This document shows, piece after piece, positions 38,467-40,359 of a stretch of 40,359 bases of DNA. Position 1 is the stretch's first letter. The number at the start of each line of letters is the position of its first letter. Under the pieces are notes generated by a model, which was not told the DNA's origin, searched no databases, and was given only the letters and a program-made list of their open reading frames with translations. The position numbers and the translations under genes were made by a program. Source of the stretch: JBOFLG01 sp051657745 (lineage in GTDB: Bacteria; Actinomycetota; Actinomycetes; Actinomycetales; Dermatophilaceae); assembly GCA_051657745.1 (NCBI GenBank), contig JBOFLG010000102.1, forward strand, positions 1 through 40,359. The letters are read 5' to 3'.

Positions 38467-40359
38467 TCAGCCGAGGGAGGCCAGGTTCTGGAGAGTTTCA
38501 GCGAACCCGGTGAGAAACGGGTCGAGATCATCGATCGACAGGTCTCGCGGCAGGATGACCAGCGGGCTGGAGGAGCCGACGATCACCAGGTCGCGCAAAC
38601 CGTCCAGCCCGTCGTCGGTACCGACATCGACGAGCATGGTCCGCGCCGCGGCAGTCGCGGTTGCCACCGACGAGCCGAACCGCCCGGCGACAAAGTCGCG
38701 AAAGCGCGTCCTATGCCCAGTGCCGGTGAGGTGGCTGCGGAGCGCGGCGGGAAAGGCCGTGCCACCGCGGGCGGCCGTGCCGAGGAAGTAGCCGTCGACG
38801 TCCTCGACCAGGTCGGTGAAGCTCCACGACGAGGCGACTCCACGCTTGGCCAGCCGGTCCATGCAGAACGCGTATCCGGAGGCGTAACTGCTGCGGTTGG
38901 TGCGCCAGTCGGCGTAGAAGGACGAGAGGTCACCACCCCACCCGCCGAAGTCGCCGCGGGTGACAGCCGCACCGCTCCCCGACCCCTCGAGCAGCACCGC
39001 GTTCGCCGTCGCCGCGAGATGGTCGACGTTGATCCGGTCACCGTAGGAGGGATCCGCGAACCAAGGGATACGCGCTTCGCCGAGCTTCGCCTCCGCGTGG
39101 TCGATCCAGTCCTGGTCCCAGAACCCGAGAAGCACCTCCCAGCCCTGATACAACGTGGTGTACCTCGGCGAGCGGAGGTACTCCAGCGTCCGCAGCGTCG
39201 GGTCGGCCCCGCCGTACGCGACGGCCTCGGCGTAGACCTCGTCAACGAAGGTGAGCAGAGCGGCCACGGTCGACGGCGTCGTGCCGCCCACCCCGCTGCG
39301 GCCCACACCGGGGTCGACCGAGGTGCGGTGCACGACGCGGTCGAGGTCGATGGTGCGGCCGCCGCCGGTGAACTCGATCTCCTTGATCTGGTTGAACGCC
39401 CAGTTGAACGGCAGCGGGAAGCCGAGGTTGCCGGAGAAGCCCCACGACATCCCAGAGACGAACGAACTGACCACCAGCGTCTCCTCGGACACCCGGGTGC
39501 AGACATTGCGCGAGCCGTACACCCCGGCGAGGTACATCCGCCCGCGCGTCGACAACGCGGCCTGGACCCCGCGGAAGTACGGGATGACGTTGCTCGAGAC
39601 CTCCTCGTCGGTGGCGTCGTAGTCGACGGCGAAGTAGACCACCGCGCCCGGGTTGAACCGGTAATGCGCCATCCGGTCGTGGGCGCGACCACCGTGGTCG
39701 TATCCGTTCTCGTAGGTGAAGTCCGCGAGCTGGCGGGCGTTGTACTGCCAGATCGGGAAGACCTTCATCCCGCCGTCGAAGATCGCGTCGAGCTCGCCGT
39801 CCTTGATCTCCTTGTCGAGGGTGCTCGAGACCTCCTCGTCGAGGTACCTGCCGACCACCTGGTACCCGCTCGCGTGGAGCGCCGCAGCAAGATCGCCGGT
39901 GATGGCGAATCGGGTGTCGGAGGCACCCGCCGGCCGGTCCGGGTCGCCCATCGACACCAGCAGCTGGCACCAGGTGGCGTAGTCGGCTTGCCCGTTCACG
40001 GCGAGCAGGCTGAACCGCTGAAAGAAGGTGAGGTACTCGGCGAGCGGGGCATCGAAGGTGTCCTTGAACACCGTGCGAGCAGTCGTACCGCCGGCCGGCA
40101 CAGCGCCATTGAACACACACGCGGCCGACAACAGCTGCACGAACCGGCCGGTCGCGCCCTGCTCCAGCGGGTGGTCGCGCAGCCCCTGCTGAGTGCCCGG
40201 CCCAAAGTTGCCGTTGACCTGGCTGTCCGGGATGCCGAACGCCGACTGCAGCGCCTTCATCAGGGCCTTCTGCACGTCGCGCGAGTAGTGCCCGTCGCAC
40301 GGGATGAGGAAGGCGAAGCTCTTCTGCCAGTAGCGGGCATTGAGCCACTGCTGGATCTC
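38467..40359 (-). CDS. DUF1906 glycoside-hydrolase-like protein (5' end outside window)
   Basis: At least 630 residues; the frame is still open at base 40359. From the visible N-terminal side: a peptidoglycan-binding-like repeat region (VNGNFGPGTQQGL), then the DUF1906 (Rv2525c/GH25-like) TIM-barrel with VVGRYLDEE, FPIWQYNAR, VVYFAVDYDATDEEV and LAGVYGSRNVC. Next comes a long helical C-terminal part (from about DPGVGRSGVGGTT) of unknown function rich in Trp, Tyr and Asp. DUF1906 proteins are thought to act on cell-wall glycans, but activity is rarely shown; acidic residues in AVDYD are where GH25-type enzymes have theirs. It heads an apparent operon with the Tat protein and the two lipoproteins. 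Whether a signal peptide exists cannot be seen. Confidence 0.82.
   Translation of the reverse strand, partial: EIQQWLNARYWQKSFAFLIPCDGHYSRDVQKALMKALQSAFGIPDSQVNGNFGPGTQQGLRDHPLEQGATGRFVQLLSAACVFNGAVPAGGTTARTVFKDTFDAPLAEYLTFFQRFSLLAVNGQADYATWCQLLVSMGDPDRPAGASDTRFAITGDLAAALHASGYQVVGRYLDEEVSSTLDKEIKDGELDAIFDGGMKVFPIWQYNARQLADFTYENGYDHGGRAHDRMAHYRFNPGAVVYFAVDYDATDEEVSSNVIPYFRGVQAALSTRGRMYLAGVYGSRNVCTRVSEETLVVSSFVSGMSWGFSGNLGFPLPFNWAFNQIKEIEFTGGGRTIDLDRVVHRTSVDPGVGRSGVGGTTPSTVAALLTFVDEVYAEAVAYGGADPTLRTLEYLRSPRYTTLYQGWEVLLGFWDQDWIDHAEAKLGEARIPWFADPSYGDRINVDHLAATANAVLLEGSGSGAAVTRGDFGGWGGDLSSFYADWRTNRSSYASGYAFCMDRLAKRGVASSWSFTDLVEDVDGYFLGTAARGGTAFPAALRSHLTGTGHRTRFRDFVAGRFGSSVATATAAARTMLVDVGTDDGLDGLRDLVIVGSSSPLVILPRDLSIDDLDPFLTGFAETLQNLASLG

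Overview
The window is high-GC DNA from an actinomycete. Evidence for this is a WhiB regulator, a MarP-type membrane serine protease, a Crp regulator, a PonA2-type penicillin-binding protein with a PASTA domain, frequent GTG starts, and a core gene order recognisable from Mycobacterium (the Rv3667-Rv3683 neighbourhood). Genus and order cannot be read from the sequence alone; nothing points specifically to Streptomyces.

Left part (1-16578) is conserved chromosome core: the 3' end of an acetyl-CoA synthetase gene, nhaA, a small holin-like membrane protein, a translationally coupled marP/CoA-Nudix/nth operon, crp, a coupled metallo-hydrolase/Nudix/RidA/DUF4177 group, an alpha/beta hydrolase, two coupled ArsA/GET3-like ATPases, a WhiB4-like regulator, a bifunctional PBP, a GatB/YqeY protein, a metallophosphoesterase and tRNA-Pro(CGG) with a clear terminator.

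Middle part (16626-34157) begins right after the tRNA and is a clavam (clavulanic-acid-type) beta-lactam gene cluster. Nine minus-strand genes with 0-22 nt gaps or 4-nt overlaps form one apparent operon of about 11 kb: ceaS (glyceraldehyde-3-P + arginine to N2-carboxyethylarginine), bls (ring closure to the beta-lactam), gcaS (N-glycylation of clavaminate), pah (removal of the guanidino group), cas (three oxidations giving clavaminic acid), a FemAB/GNAT_6-like acyltransferase, oppA1, a tandem-GNAT Orf14-like protein and oat2 (ArgJ-like ornithine acetyltransferase). Upstream sit oppA2 and a P450 resembling clavulanate Orf10. Downstream are a ClaR-like regulator with helix-turn-helix domains at both ends and a class B PBP likely to give self-protection. 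Counterparts of the clavaldehyde dehydrogenase (car/cad), the P450 ferredoxin, Orf12 and the Orf13 exporter are not in the window, so the end product is uncertain.

Next to it (34361-36802) is a signalling module: a TetR-family regulator of the butyrolactone-receptor kind, an NAD-dependent epimerase-type reductase and an AfsA-type butyrolactone synthase. The P450/tetR and ceaS promoter regions share short sequence words, which suggests, but does not prove, common control. The right end (36849-40359) codes for secreted proteins of unknown role: two tandem paralogous lipoproteins with nearly identical 3' ends, a Tat-type protein that looks like a zinc-less M15 peptidase, and a large DUF1906 glycoside-hydrolase-like protein running off the window.
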